Part shown: positions 18,227 to 27,604 of the stretch, one piece after another
Numbering within the stretch: position 1 is the stretch's first letter
Layout of the letters: each line of letters starts with the position of its first letter
Origin: Flavobacteriales bacterium
GTDB taxonomy: Bacteria > Bacteroidota > Bacteroidia > Flavobacteriales_F > PHOS-HE28
Assembly (NCBI GenBank): GCA_016719225.1
Contig: JADKAN010000001.1
Span: 186,001 to 250,000, forward strand
DNA: 64,000 bases
Reading direction: 5' to 3'
Made by a program: the position numbers and the translations under genes
Notes under the pieces: model-generated
What the model was told of the DNA's origin: nothing
Seen by the model: the letters and a program-made list of their open reading frames with translations, nothing else
Database searches by the model: none

Positions 18227-18234
18227 CAAATTTA
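18227..18234 (-). promoter_or_regulatory. Bacteroidota -7 element (TAAATTTG) before rsh
   Basis: On the minus strand TAAATTTG fits TAnnTTTG exactly and ends 4 bases before the rsh ATG. The element lies in the short gap to the fumarylacetoacetase stop. If it is used, rsh mRNA would be leaderless or nearly so. Confidence 0.4.
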
Positions 18235-18257
18235 GGGTGGCCGCCGCCGTATGCCCG

Positions 18258-19538
18258 CTACAATGCCGGAAGTATGGTGCCCTTCACCTCGCCGAAGCCG
18301 ATGCGCAACCCGTCTTTTTCGCAGTGCCCGCGCATGGTGATGGTGTCGCCATCATTGATGAATTTGCGCTCGCTGCCATCCGCCAAGGTGATGGGCTTGG
18401 TGCCGCGCCAGCTTAGCTCCAACATGCTGCCGTAGCCGCTTGGGTCCGGTGCGCTGATGGTACCGCTGGCCAACAGGTCGCCGCAGCGGATATTGCAGCC
18501 GTTCACCGTGTGGTGCGCCAGTTGCTGCGCCATGCTCCAGTACAAGTGCTTGAAGTTGCTGCGGCTGATCACCGTTTCGCTGCCTTCCGGCGTGGTCAAC
18601 ACGGTTTCCAAGGCGATGTCGAATGCCTGTTTTCCATGTCCTTGCAGGTAGGGGAGCGGCTGGAATTCCGGTTCGGGTTGTGCCGTGCGGAAGGGTTCCA
18701 AAGCATCCAGCGTTACCACCCAGGCGCCCATGCTGCTGCCGAAGTTCTTCCCCAGGAACGGCCCCAACGGCACGTACTCCCAGCTCTGGATATCGCGCGC
18801 GCTCCAATCGTTGAAGAGCACCATGCCGAAGATGTGCTCCTCGGCTTCTTCCACGGAAATGTGCTGACCCAATGGCTTGCCACCGAAGGTGATGAAGCCG
18901 GTCTCCAGTTCGAAGTCCATTTGCTTGCTAGCGCCGAAGACCGGTGGCTCGTCCGGCTTGGGCCGCATTTGGCCTTTGGGCCGGTGCAACGGCGTGCCGC
19001 TTGCGACGATGGAACTCGCGCGACCGTGATAGCCCACGGGCAGGTGCAGCCAGTTCGGCATCAAGGCGTTCTCCGGCCCGCGGAACATGGTGCCCACATT
19101 GAAGGCATGTTCGCGGCTGCTGTAGAAATCGGTGTAGTCGCCTACTTCAATAGGCAGGTGCAAGGTGCAATCGGCCACAGGCAACAAGGCCGCAGTGCGC
19201 GTTGCGGCATCATTGCGCAGCGTGCCGTTGTCGGCGGAAAGCAATTCGCCCAAGCGCTGCCGCAATTTGCGCATCGCCGGTTTCCCATGGCGCATCAAGG
19301 CGTTCAGGCTGGTGGTTTGGAACGCTTCAGGGGCAATGCCCAGATCGCTCAGCAGGCCGGCCTTCGCCAAGGCCCCTAGGTCTACCACGGTATCGCCGAT
19401 GCGTGTGCAGGGATGTGCCGCACGGTCCTTGGCACTGGCAATGCCGAACGGGATGTTCTGGATGGGAAAGTCGCTGTGGGCCGGGGTTTCGATCCACGAA
19501 CTCGTCTGCTTTCCTCCGGGGGCGCTGTTGTCGCTCAT
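18258..19538 (-). CDS. fahA: Fumarylacetoacetase
   Basis: 426 residues from the Met of MSDNSAPGGKQTSSW; an in-frame Met 48 bases earlier is possible. The fold signature is clear: DYTDFYSSREHAFNVG near residue 120, LELE-type metal residues in FELETGFITFGGKPLG, and NDWSARDIQSWEYVPLGPF. The enzyme splits fumarylacetoacetate to fumarate and acetoacetate, the last step of tyrosine breakdown, in the cytosol. No other tyrosine catabolic genes lie next to it. It is upstream of rsh on the same strand with a 35-base gap. Confidence 0.95.
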   Translation of the reverse strand: MSDNSAPGGKQTSSWIETPAHSDFPIQNIPFGIASAKDRAAHPCTRIGDTVVDLGALAKAGLLSDLGIAPEAFQTTSLNALMRHGKPAMRKLRQRLGELLSADNGTLRNDAATRTAALLPVADCTLHLPIEVGDYTDFYSSREHAFNVGTMFRGPENALMPNWLHLPVGYHGRASSIVASGTPLHRPKGQMRPKPDEPPVFGASKQMDFELETGFITFGGKPLGQHISVEEAEEHIFGMVLFNDWSARDIQSWEYVPLGPFLGKNFGSSMGAWVVTLDALEPFRTAQPEPEFQPLPYLQGHGKQAFDIALETVLTTPEGSETVISRSNFKHLYWSMAQQLAHHTVNGCNIRCGDLLASGTISAPDPSGYGSMLELSWRGTKPITLADGSERKFINDGDTITMRGHCEKDGLRIGFGEVKGTILPAL

Positions 19539-19813
19539 GGCGCAAAGGTCGGGCTTCCGGTGAGGTTGGGAGATCGGGGTGGTCATGGAAAAACGCTGGC
19601 ATCTTTCTGTTCAGTAAAGGCAATGTTCCTTCCTACGAACAAAACTGACCAATTATCAACCACCAAGAATCAACTCACTGTTTTTATGCCATATCTTGCA
19701 AACGTGATGCAGAGCACGACAAACATACCCGTTGAATGTCAAGTTGCATCGGGGCTCCTCGCGGCTCATCGGCTCATCAAAGGAGCTAAGTAACCTCTTC
19801 CCTTCATTCAATG

Positions 19814-19845
19814 AAAAAGCCCCCGGTGCTATCAACACCAGGGGC
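19814..19845 (-). terminator. Orphan terminator-like hairpin, minus strand
   Basis: A 10-bp stem (19819-19828 with 19836-19845, one mismatch) around 7 bases is followed on the minus strand by a T run. No coding gene lies on the minus strand upstream of it, so it may end a small RNA or be a relic. Confidence 0.45.
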
Positions 19846-20062
19846 CGGTCGCTCATGTCCCACCTAACCGCGAAGAAAGATGAATAAAAGCTGAACAATG
19901 GTATGGCAAAGGCCCAAGCGCAGGGATTCTAAAAGAACCCTACAGTAAGCCTCGCCACCGTAGCCACCGGACCAACTTCTGGCATGCCCCGCCACCGCCG
20001 CATGGCTAAAGGGCATTATTGTAGCGGAGTTTTTGACCTGATAGATGCGAAATGCATCACGA

Positions 20063-20087
20063 ACACTTCGACAAGCTCAGTGTGAAC
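20063..20087. repeat. Short palindromic intergenic sequence
   Basis: ACACTTCGACAAGCTCAGTG followed by TGAAC has inverted ACACT/AGTGT ends. Sequences with the core TTCGACAAGCTCAG recur as interspersed elements in many bacterial genomes; only this copy is in the window. Confidence 0.35.
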
Positions 20088-20119
20088 GAACAGCACTGCG
20101 CTTAAAAACGAACGAACGA

Positions 20120-21142
20120 ATGCTACTTTCCAAAACACGCAACAGGTGGCCCGGTGCAAGTGCAAGTTTGCTCTTGGGTTGCCTGTTGTTTGTTGCTTCT
20201 CCGCGCTGTGAAGCGCAGAATTTGGTTCCGAATCCTAGCTTTGAGCAGATTGATAGCTGCCCAGGAATTCCACCTGTACTCGGCTTTCTGCCCAATGCTC
20301 GTCCGCAACATTGGTACAGTGCAAGCGGCAGCCCGGACTACTTCAGTGCTTGTGAAGACTCGGTCGCTAGCGTGCCATACAATGTTTTTGGGTATCAAGA
20401 GGCTTTTGATGGACAGGCTTACACGGGGATGGCAACCTTTTTGACTGATGAGTATCGTGAGATGGCCGCTGTCGAACTGCTAAGTCCGCTGATAACCGGT
20501 GAGACCTACTATGCGAGCTTCTACGCGAATGCCACACATGGTGGAATACAGCCGTTCGATATAGGATGCAGCAATATCGGAATTCTTTTCACCGTGGATC
20601 CTTACGAGGGGGAGTACAATATGCCGGATTTCGGACTGCGGAACTATGCCCAAGTATACAGTGCCAACGTGATCACAGATACGTTGGGCTGGACATTGGT
20701 GAGCGGGAGTTTCGTGGCCGATAGCGCTTATCGCTACATGGTGATCGGCAACCATTTCGACAATGCCCATACAGATACAACGTTCATTGGACCAGACCCG
20801 TCGGGAAATTACTATGGTTTGGCCTACACGTTGGTGGACCAGATCTGTGTATCCCCCGATCCCGAAGGATGCCCGATGGCGACTGGTGTGATTGAACTTT
20901 CTGGATTATCTGACGGTATTTTTCCCAATCCTGTGAGGGATGAGCTTCATGCCTTTTTTGGAGAGAAGGTGATAGGGGAAATCACGGTGGTGGACCTGTT
21001 AGGTCGGTCGGTATGGGCAGGAAGAGGAGATGGTTTTGACCACCTGGTCTTGACCGTATTGAATTGGGCAAAAGGGCAGTATATATTGAATTGGATAGGA
21101 AAAGGAGGCAGGCGTTCGTTCAGGTTCGTGATCGTGGAGTAG
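20120..21142 (+). CDS. T9SS-secreted protein with N-terminal carbohydrate-binding-like domain
   Basis: 340 residues from the ATG at 20120; the longer frame begins inside the repeat sequence at 20063. A signal peptide (GASASLLLGCLLFVASPRCE) is followed at once by NLVPNPSFEQIDSCPG, a frequent start of Bacteroidota secreted proteins with a CBM-like jelly-roll domain. The last ~70 residues (DGIFPNPVRDELHAFF to FRFVIVE) form a type A sorting domain. It should therefore be exported through T9SS and displayed or released at the cell surface. The ligand is unknown. Base composition is more AT-rich than flanking housekeeping genes. Confidence 0.8.
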   Translation: MLLSKTRNRWPGASASLLLGCLLFVASPRCEAQNLVPNPSFEQIDSCPGIPPVLGFLPNARPQHWYSASGSPDYFSACEDSVASVPYNVFGYQEAFDGQAYTGMATFLTDEYREMAAVELLSPLITGETYYASFYANATHGGIQPFDIGCSNIGILFTVDPYEGEYNMPDFGLRNYAQVYSANVITDTLGWTLVSGSFVADSAYRYMVIGNHFDNAHTDTTFIGPDPSGNYYGLAYTLVDQICVSPDPEGCPMATGVIELSGLSDGIFPNPVRDELHAFFGEKVIGEITVVDLLGRSVWAGRGDGFDHLVLTVLNWAKGQYILNWIGKGGRRSFRFVIVE

Positions 21143-21175
21143 CAACTCCGGTCTTGGTGCAAACAACACAAGACC

Positions 21176-21358
21176 ATGAGACAGAAGACCTTAAAAGTCT
21201 GGGCATTGGCCAGGCTATTGGGCTGTGCTATGAGTTCCACGGCGCAGGTTTACCAAACGAGTAACAACTGTGATCCGGCGCTCGGCTGTTTGCCGAGTGC
21301 CGGATCACTTCGGCCTTCAACCATGAATGGCCAATTTCTTAGGAGCGGCTTGAAATGA
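21176..21358 (+). pseudogene. Possible remnant: signal-peptide-like start of a secreted protein
   Basis: This 60-codon frame begins with a plausible signal peptide (KVWALARLLGCAMSSTAQVY) directly after the T9SS gene, then runs into a long hairpin and stops. The rest resembles nothing. It may be the stump of a deleted secreted-protein gene, or chance. Confidence 0.25.
21270..21308 (+). terminator. 17-bp stem hairpin, possible terminator without U run
   Basis: Bases 21270-21286 pair with 21292-21308 with a single G-T pair, around a TGTTT loop. No T tract follows, so it may be a Rho-independent terminator of poor form or a repeat element. Confidence 0.45.
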
Positions 21359-21466
21359 TCTGTTGGAAACCGATAGAGCATGCCTTCGGTAGCCAGGTGC
21401 GGACGGCATCATAGGCACTCGGCGGATCATTGCAGTGATCGGTTCAGCCGAGAGCTGGGATTAACC

Positions 21467-23095
21467 CTATTTCCCAAAAGGCTCCTGCACAATGGCACTT
21501 CCGCCGCTCGCTACCACTCTGTAAACGCGGATGGTCTTGATATGGCTGCGGCTCAAGCTCCACGGCAATTTGCCATAGCTGGAGGTGTACATGCCGGCGA
21601 ACTGCTCCACGTTGAAGAAGGTGCTTGCGGTAGGTGGGGCTTCGTAGCTGCGTAACAAGACTGCTTGCACAGTGCCTGCGATGGCCTGCGCATCGTATTC
21701 CTCCGGCATCACCACAACGTCCCCCGGAACGGGTTGGGCGCCGTGCTGCTCATACGTGCGCATGCCAGCTTGGGCCGTGTACCATTGCCAGCCCCAATGG
21801 CCGGCGCTCCAAATGGTCCCATCGCCGCCCATTTCCTGGGCGATGCGGGGTGCCATGTCCCGGTAGAAGCCTGCATATTCCCGGTCGCTAAGGGTAAGCA
21901 GGACACCCAGGACCGCTGTTGTGGCCAGCGCTAAGCTGCGTGCTTTCGCACCTGCGCATCCAAGCGCAGGGCCTAATATCAAAAGCAAGGGCGCCAACAA
22001 CAAAAGGATGTGCCGCGTAGCCATCATCGGAGCGAAGAAGGCGAGGAATGCAGCCAGACCACCTGCCCAAAGGATCAGTGCCCAGCGATCCGGTTGTGTG
22101 GGGTGATCTTTCCACGGAATAGTCAGCGTGGCCAAAGCGACGAACAAGACCCCGTTAAACGTAAAAGCTATGCGTAGGATCTCATCCGAAACAGCCTCGG
22201 ACAAGTTGCCGCTGTATACCGCTGCGGCCAATATCACGAAGGCGGAAAGGGCGGCCAGCCATGCGTTACGGATCCATTTTTGCCAAGCGGGGAAACGCCC
22301 CATCGCCATCGCTGGCACAAAAGGAGAGACCGCACCAAGGGCGGTGAACATGCCCAGTGTACGCACGAAGATCCCGCGTAGGGAGCGGTCGCCGCCTTCC
22401 CGGCCGAACAGGTGCACAGCGCCGAATTCCTGCACGTTCCACAGGCCCCAAAGCACCAGCAGTACGAAGGGTACGGCCGCAAGAGCGATGTACTTCCCTT
22501 CCCTGCGTAGGGCGAGTACGAGCGGAAATACCAGCAACACCGGCAGCGTGGTGTATTTAATGAACACCCCTGCAGAGAAGGCCAAGGCTGCCCATAGATA
22601 GCGCACGCCCTTGTGTCCACTTCCCGGTACGAGCAACAGCCGAAAGCCAAGCAAGTGCATTGCTAGCAAAGGCACGTCGGTCATCAGCCCTTGGTTCACC
22701 AAAAAGGCGGGGCACAGCACCAACAGGGACGTGATGAAGAGCGCTTGACCCTTCACAAGGTGCCGAGCCAACTGGTAGAGGTTAGCAATGGCGATCAACG
22801 AGAACATGGCCCGCAAGCCATGCATCACTCCTTCACTATAGCCCAGGAAATGCCCTGTGAGCGCAATGATGTAGAAATACCCCGGCGGCTGATTGAAGTC
22901 GTGCAACGGTTGCGGATCCTGGCCCCAGTTCACCAAACCGCTCATGGGGCTCAAAGGATGGTGTTCGATCCACTGTGCCGCCAACAAATGGAAGGTATCG
23001 TCGATGTGGAAGGCCTTGCCAAAGTCCAGCGCTGTCGCCAGCGCCCACAGGAGGAGGAGCAAGGACAGTTCGCGGGACGGACGATTGATCATCAC
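21467..23095 (-). CDS. Membrane glycosyltransferase, PMT/ArnT (GT39/GT83)-like
   Basis: 542 residues with about ten to twelve hydrophobic helices. The first periplasmic loop carries HIDDTFHLLAAQW, with the Asp pair typical of GT-C enzymes that use polyprenyl-linked sugars, followed by FNQPPGYFYIIALTGHFLG, matching the PPLYY-type motif of the family. The C-terminal ~110 residues are soluble. Family members add sugars to proteins or lipid A on the periplasmic side of the inner membrane. The donor and acceptor are not identifiable. It stands alone on the minus strand. Confidence 0.75.
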   Translation of the reverse strand: MMINRPSRELSLLLLLWALATALDFGKAFHIDDTFHLLAAQWIEHHPLSPMSGLVNWGQDPQPLHDFNQPPGYFYIIALTGHFLGYSEGVMHGLRAMFSLIAIANLYQLARHLVKGQALFITSLLVLCPAFLVNQGLMTDVPLLAMHLLGFRLLLVPGSGHKGVRYLWAALAFSAGVFIKYTTLPVLLVFPLVLALRREGKYIALAAVPFVLLVLWGLWNVQEFGAVHLFGREGGDRSLRGIFVRTLGMFTALGAVSPFVPAMAMGRFPAWQKWIRNAWLAALSAFVILAAAVYSGNLSEAVSDEILRIAFTFNGVLFVALATLTIPWKDHPTQPDRWALILWAGGLAAFLAFFAPMMATRHILLLLAPLLLILGPALGCAGAKARSLALATTAVLGVLLTLSDREYAGFYRDMAPRIAQEMGGDGTIWSAGHWGWQWYTAQAGMRTYEQHGAQPVPGDVVVMPEEYDAQAIAGTVQAVLLRSYEAPPTASTFFNVEQFAGMYTSSYGKLPWSLSRSHIKTIRVYRVVASGGSAIVQEPFGK

Positions 23096-23241
23096 GGTGG
23101 GAAAGGTAATGGCGGGCGAGAGCGCACCTCATTGACCGATGGGAAGATCAACCCGTGCTTGCCGTTGAGCACGGGCATAGAGGACCGACCGTTTTTAGTT
23201 GTGGCACGTGCTTTGACGTTTTTGGGCCAGCACTACTGAAA

Positions 23242-23343
23242 ATGGGCCACGAACAGATCAAAGTCTCCACCGTCAACTGGCTTTACGTACCCATGTTCGT
23301 TCTAGCAGCGATCAGCTTGGTGGCCTTGTTCTTCTTAGCCTGA
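23242..23343 (+). CDS. Possible 33-residue single-helix membrane protein
   Basis: MGHEQIKVSTVNWLYVPMFV begins this frame, which continues with a hydrophobic helix to the C terminus (LAAISLVALFFLA). Its helix is clean and the start ATG is in a 305-base gap between a divergent and a convergent gene. No family is recognised and no promoter is obvious. Confidence 0.35.
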   Translation: MGHEQIKVSTVNWLYVPMFVLAAISLVALFFLA

Positions 23344-23399
23344 AGAACCGGTGATCGAGGTGTGTGTTATACGGTAGTGGATCACTGAAGTGCAAGGTG

Positions 23400-26300
23400 T
23401 TAGTGCCTTACCACAAGCCGTTCTGTCCAAATAAGCCCGTTCCCTTCGATCCTCAACGCGTACATACCCGAAGGCAGGCTGCGCACATCCAGTCGATAAC
23501 CTTTGTCCGTGGCTTTAATGGCCATGAGAACAGGCCGACCCGTTTGGTCCACCAAGGTGATGCGCCAAGGTTCTTTTCCTGACGGAGGCATTACGACTTC
23601 CACTTCTTCATTCGCAGGATTGGGGATCAACAAGATCTCGGGCTTCGAACCGGACATCTGTACCGCTAACATGTTGCTGCGCACCGTTGTTCCATCGAAG
23701 TCCGTTTGCGCCAAGCGGTAGTAGGAGATACCCGGCAATGGGCTTTGGTCCACTGTTGCATAATGTACTACTTGCGTGCTGTTGCCAGCACCCGCCACTG
23801 TGGCGATGGGCTCCCACGTTCGCACATCCGCGGAACGTTCCACGGTAAAGTGGTCATTGAAGTGCTCAGAGGCGGTGGACCAATCGAGGTCTACCGTGCT
23901 GGTACGCGCCGTTGCAGTGAAGCTGAGCAGTTCAATGGGCAATGGCGTGGCCGCGTTCACTGAAGCCAACGTGAAGTAGCGTGTCGCGGATGCCGGTATC
24001 ACGGCAACGGGAACCCCGCTTACGATAATGCGGCCACCACTGCGGGCCATGGTGATGGTACCGCCGGAGGCGTAAATAGTGGCATTAGTGAAGTCGCCAT
24101 CAGCGTCCACAAGCAGTCGAAGATCAGTTGTAGCGATGTTGGCCAGATCTGAACAGGCATTGAGTTGGAATTCAACACTGAATGTCCCGGTGTAGCCCGT
24201 TTTGGTGATCTTCCATTCGCGTTCTATCCGGGAGGAAATGCCGACCGGCTTTTCCAAGTTGCTGGCCAACGTTGCGCAGAGTTTACCCCCGTTGTGGCCC
24301 ATCACCACGTATTGCCGGTCGTTGTTGAATATACCGGTGTTGTTCGCATTCGATGTGGCCAGTGCACCGATATAGATCTTTGCTGAATCGTCAGCGGTCC
24401 TGGACTGCCGTTGAAGCAGGCCGCCGAGGTCGTCGCGCCCGATACCGATCACATCATTCCAATACATCGCTATTCCACCATCGCTGAAAACCGTGTTCCC
24501 GCGGCTGTCCAAGTATTTCCCGTTCATCCCCGCCCGTTCCAGCGTGAGGCCATATTTCAGGCCGAGGTACGAGTTCACCCGGCGCCGGTCGGCAGTGCTG
24601 AGCTTGGTGTTATAGACCAACACTTCTGATATGTACCCCTTGTGGTTATAGTTGGTGGCATTCCCCCCCCCGATGTGCGTGGTGCCATTGTCGCCCACGG
24701 TCCCTGCATATCCATCGTTAGCTTTTAATTCCGCGTTCTGGTAGAATTCCAAGGTTCCCCAGCCGTACGTGCCTTCATTGATGGCCATTGGTCGGTTCAC
24801 GAAAGGAACGTAGGCCCTGTTCGCCAAATAATCGCTGACCCAGAAGCCCATGGTCGTGTTGGTGCCATCCAACGAGCAGATGCCATAACCGCCTCCCACC
24901 CAGGTCCCGTTGGACTGGCCGAACACCATGCTATGCCAAGTATCCCCGCCACTCTCGTTGGTGCCCACCGCGAACACGGAGACCGCACGGCTACCCGAGG
25001 CGATCAGGTCGTTCATGGAAAGGTGATCGTTGTTGCCGTTGAAATAGATCGAAGGATTGAAGTTGCGGTTCACGGAGGTCCAGGTAGGTCGATATGCGGT
25101 CGTACCCTGTGTTGCATTATTGCCTGAAACACTTTGATCGGCCCATGTGGATACTTTGCCGGTGGTCAATGTGACGCCCGCATCGGCCTTGGACCAGAAC
25201 ACGTTACCACTGTAAACGCCACCTGGACCCACAGGTGGCGTATAGACCGTTACGCCCACTGTCATGAAGCGGCTCGCGTTGGACGGTAGCTGGGTGTTCG
25301 ATATCCCCGAGATACGCACATAGCCCCCGACCACTGAAATGCTCAAACCTCCACCCGGAGCATAGGACGTGGCATTGCTGTAGTCCCCGTCATCATCCAC
25401 AAGCAATCGCAGGTTCGTATTGGAATAGTATCCTGTAGTACCGCAGGCCCCCAGTTCCAGTTCAAGTGTAAAGGTGCCGCCAAAACCGGTGTTGTCCACT
25501 TTGAATGAGCGAGGCATGCGCGCTTGGATCCCTGTCGGCATGGTTAGAGATGGCAGGTCCGTGATGCAGGTGGCGTTGCCGTTGTGCCCGGCTACTATGA
25601 ACTGGTTGTTGCTGCTGAAACTTGATGTGTTCGTGGCATTGCTGGCAGCCAAGGTGCCTAAATACAAACGGACCGAATCCGATGGCTCATGGCTTTGGAG
25701 CTGTACCAAGGCGCTATTATCGTCACGCCCGATGCCGATAACACTGAGCCAATGGCTGCCCGCATCACTAAAGATGGCGCTACCGCTGCTTTGTACGTAT
25801 TGCCCACCCGACCCGGTAAAGTCCAGTGTGCGGCCATACTTGAGAGCTAGATAAGAGTTCACGCGCTTGCGCTCCGTTGTGCTCAGTTTCCGGTCATAGA
25901 TGGCCACTTCGGCGATGTAGCCTTTATGGCTGTTGGTCGTCCCCGGTCCACCTCCTATCGTGGTTGTGCCGTTGTCGCCCACCGTCCCATTGAAGGCATC
26001 AGTGCCGATCAACTGCGCATTCCGGTAAAATTCAAGGCTCCCGCTGCCATACTCGCCTTCCAGCACCGCCATGGGCGCGTCGATCCAAGTGCTCCCAACT
26101 TGGTTGGAACCAACGTCACGCACCCAGAACCCGAAAGGATTGTTCGTCGTGTTCAACGAGCTGATACCATAGCCTCCGCCAGCAAATGAATTTTGCGCTT
26201 GTCCCACTACGAGTGAATGCCGGGCATCACCGCCCGTTTCGTGTGTGCCCACAGCGAATACGCTTACAGCCGATGATCCGGTGGCAACAAGGTCGTTCAC

Positions 26301-26605
26301 TACGAGGTTGTCGTTGTTCCCGTTGAAGTAAAGAGCGGGCCTATAATTCTCCAAAACCGGGATCAGGTCAGGGCGGTTAGCATTGGTTCCTTGCGAAGCA
26401 TTGTTGCCGGAACTGCTCTGATCGGTCCAGAGTGAAACGTTTGCTATGGTGGTGGTTACACCTTGGTCGGCTTTACCCACAGTTTGTTGCCGGTGGCTAC
26501 CCCGCCCGGACCGACCTGCGCCAAGGCTGGAAGGCTCGTGATGAGTACAATACCTTGTAAAAGGATGCACCCGAAAAGGGATTTGATCGTTTTGCTTATG
26601 GACAT
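23400..26605 (-). CDS. Large duplicated LamG-type T9SS protein, frameshifted after signal peptide
   Basis: If one missing base near 26470 is restored, the gene encodes about 1068 residues. The ATG at 26605 starts a signal peptide (KSLFGCILLQGIVLITSLPA), then VGPGGVATGNKLWVK. The frame is lost there and resumes as ADQGVTTTIANV. Two ~430-residue repeats follow, each with a LamG/concanavalin-like domain and a RVNSYLALKYGRTLD plus IGIGRDD segment typical of Bacteroidota proteins (DUF8202-like). Then come an FN3-like region (PLPIELLSFTA) and a sorting domain ending ERLVVRH. The second repeat's KADAGVT shows what the first should read. Surface adhesin or glycan binder is inferred. Confidence 0.85.
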
Positions 26606-26738
26606 GCGCTTCGTGGCCTCCTAAGGGGGCGGAAGGCTGTTCTACGGCAAAAAAGCGCGGAAAGTTCGATCCGGGATTGTGCAGATCAACGGCCTTGAGA
26701 AGGCTTTTAGGAAGCCGATTCAGCACTTAGCATGTTGG

Positions 26739-27569
26739 CTACTTGCCGATCAGCACACCCAATACCACGTTCTCTTGGACGAACCAAAAATGTTGGCTGG
26801 CGCGGTCCTCCGACTTGCCCGTGGTGAGCACACTCGGAAGTTCGATGTAACCGCCGCGTACATTGGCGCGGAGGAAAATGCGGTCGGCCACCAGAGCGAA
26901 TACGCCCAACTGCAAACCTGCACCATAACCTGCTAAGTGGAAATTGTTGTTGATGCCTTCACCGAACAACCGGACATCGGTGCGCGGTATCACCGGGCCT
27001 GCGAAAACCCCTTGGGTCAGGTAAAATGCTCGTTTCCCATTGCCGCTATGGGTCAACAGCGAATAGTGGTCCGCATCCAGGCCCAGCAGGTTCAAGCCAT
27101 CCGTGTGCTCATATGTGAGGAAGTCGGGTGTTATCCGCACTTCGCCGGTTTCACCGGAAGTGGCGTAGGTGGCCGAACGCGAAGGTGCGATCGAACCGTT
27201 GAGGGCGACCTGTTGTCCCTGCACAACCACGTACTTCATGTGGTCCAGGCCGATGGAAAAGCTCCAATGATCGTTGAAGAACCAGCCCACGCGGTAGTTG
27301 TACTGCGGGATCCAAATGTTCTTCGGGTTGAAGTAGTTGTTCAGCGTGAATGCTTCCGGCTTGTCCTTCGCCGCCACGCCGTGCAATATGAAGTCGTAAT
27401 CCGCACCCGTGAAATGGATGTCGCTCGTGGTGAATTGCGCACGGTTGTATCCCCAATAGGCGAATACACGGTGGGAGAGGTGCGGAGCGGTTTGTGCGGA
27501 TGCCGCAACGGTCACGGTCGCCGCGATCGTGATCAAAAGAATTCGTTCCCGGAAAGCCCTATTCATCAT
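26739..27569 (-). CDS. Outer-membrane beta-barrel protein, conserved in Bacteroidota
   Basis: About 276 residues from the tandem Met at 27566-27569. A signal peptide ends at AASAQ. The mature chain alternates aromatic strands (RVFAYWGYNRAQF, YNYRVGWFF, HWSFSIGLDHMKYVV) and ends without a long tail, in the manner of a barrel. The motif AAKDKPEAF is one I associate with a conserved Bacteroidota group of unknown role. It lies 35 bases downstream of glyA on the same strand, so the two may share a transcript; no functional link is known. Confidence 0.65.
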   Translation of the reverse strand: MMNRAFRERILLITIAATVTVAASAQTAPHLSHRVFAYWGYNRAQFTTSDIHFTGADYDFILHGVAAKDKPEAFTLNNYFNPKNIWIPQYNYRVGWFFNDHWSFSIGLDHMKYVVVQGQQVALNGSIAPSRSATYATSGETGEVRITPDFLTYEHTDGLNLLGLDADHYSLLTHSGNGKRAFYLTQGVFAGPVIPRTDVRLFGEGINNNFHLAGYGAGLQLGVFALVADRIFLRANVRGGYIELPSVLTTGKSEDRASQHFWFVQENVVLGVLIGK

Positions 27570-27604
27570 TTTCGTAGCACTCTTTCCGTAGACCGCTCCC
27601 GATC

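Larger units (their letters stand above)
19539..20119. other. 580-base region without a supported gene
   Basis: Short frames here, including one of 80 codons on the minus strand at 19656-19898, have no signal, family or start evidence. The region holds a minus-strand terminator-like hairpin at 19819-19845 and the palindromic repeat at 20063-20087. It is AT-richer than the neighbouring genes. Confidence 0.6.
21143..21466. other. Intergenic region with long hairpin
   Basis: Apart from the possible remnant frame at 21176, this 324-base stretch contains only the hairpin at 21270-21308. No other gene is supported. Confidence 0.5.

Noticed and set aside
19656..19898. 80-codon minus-strand frame
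   Set aside because: It runs through a terminator-like hairpin and has no signal peptide, domain or promoter.
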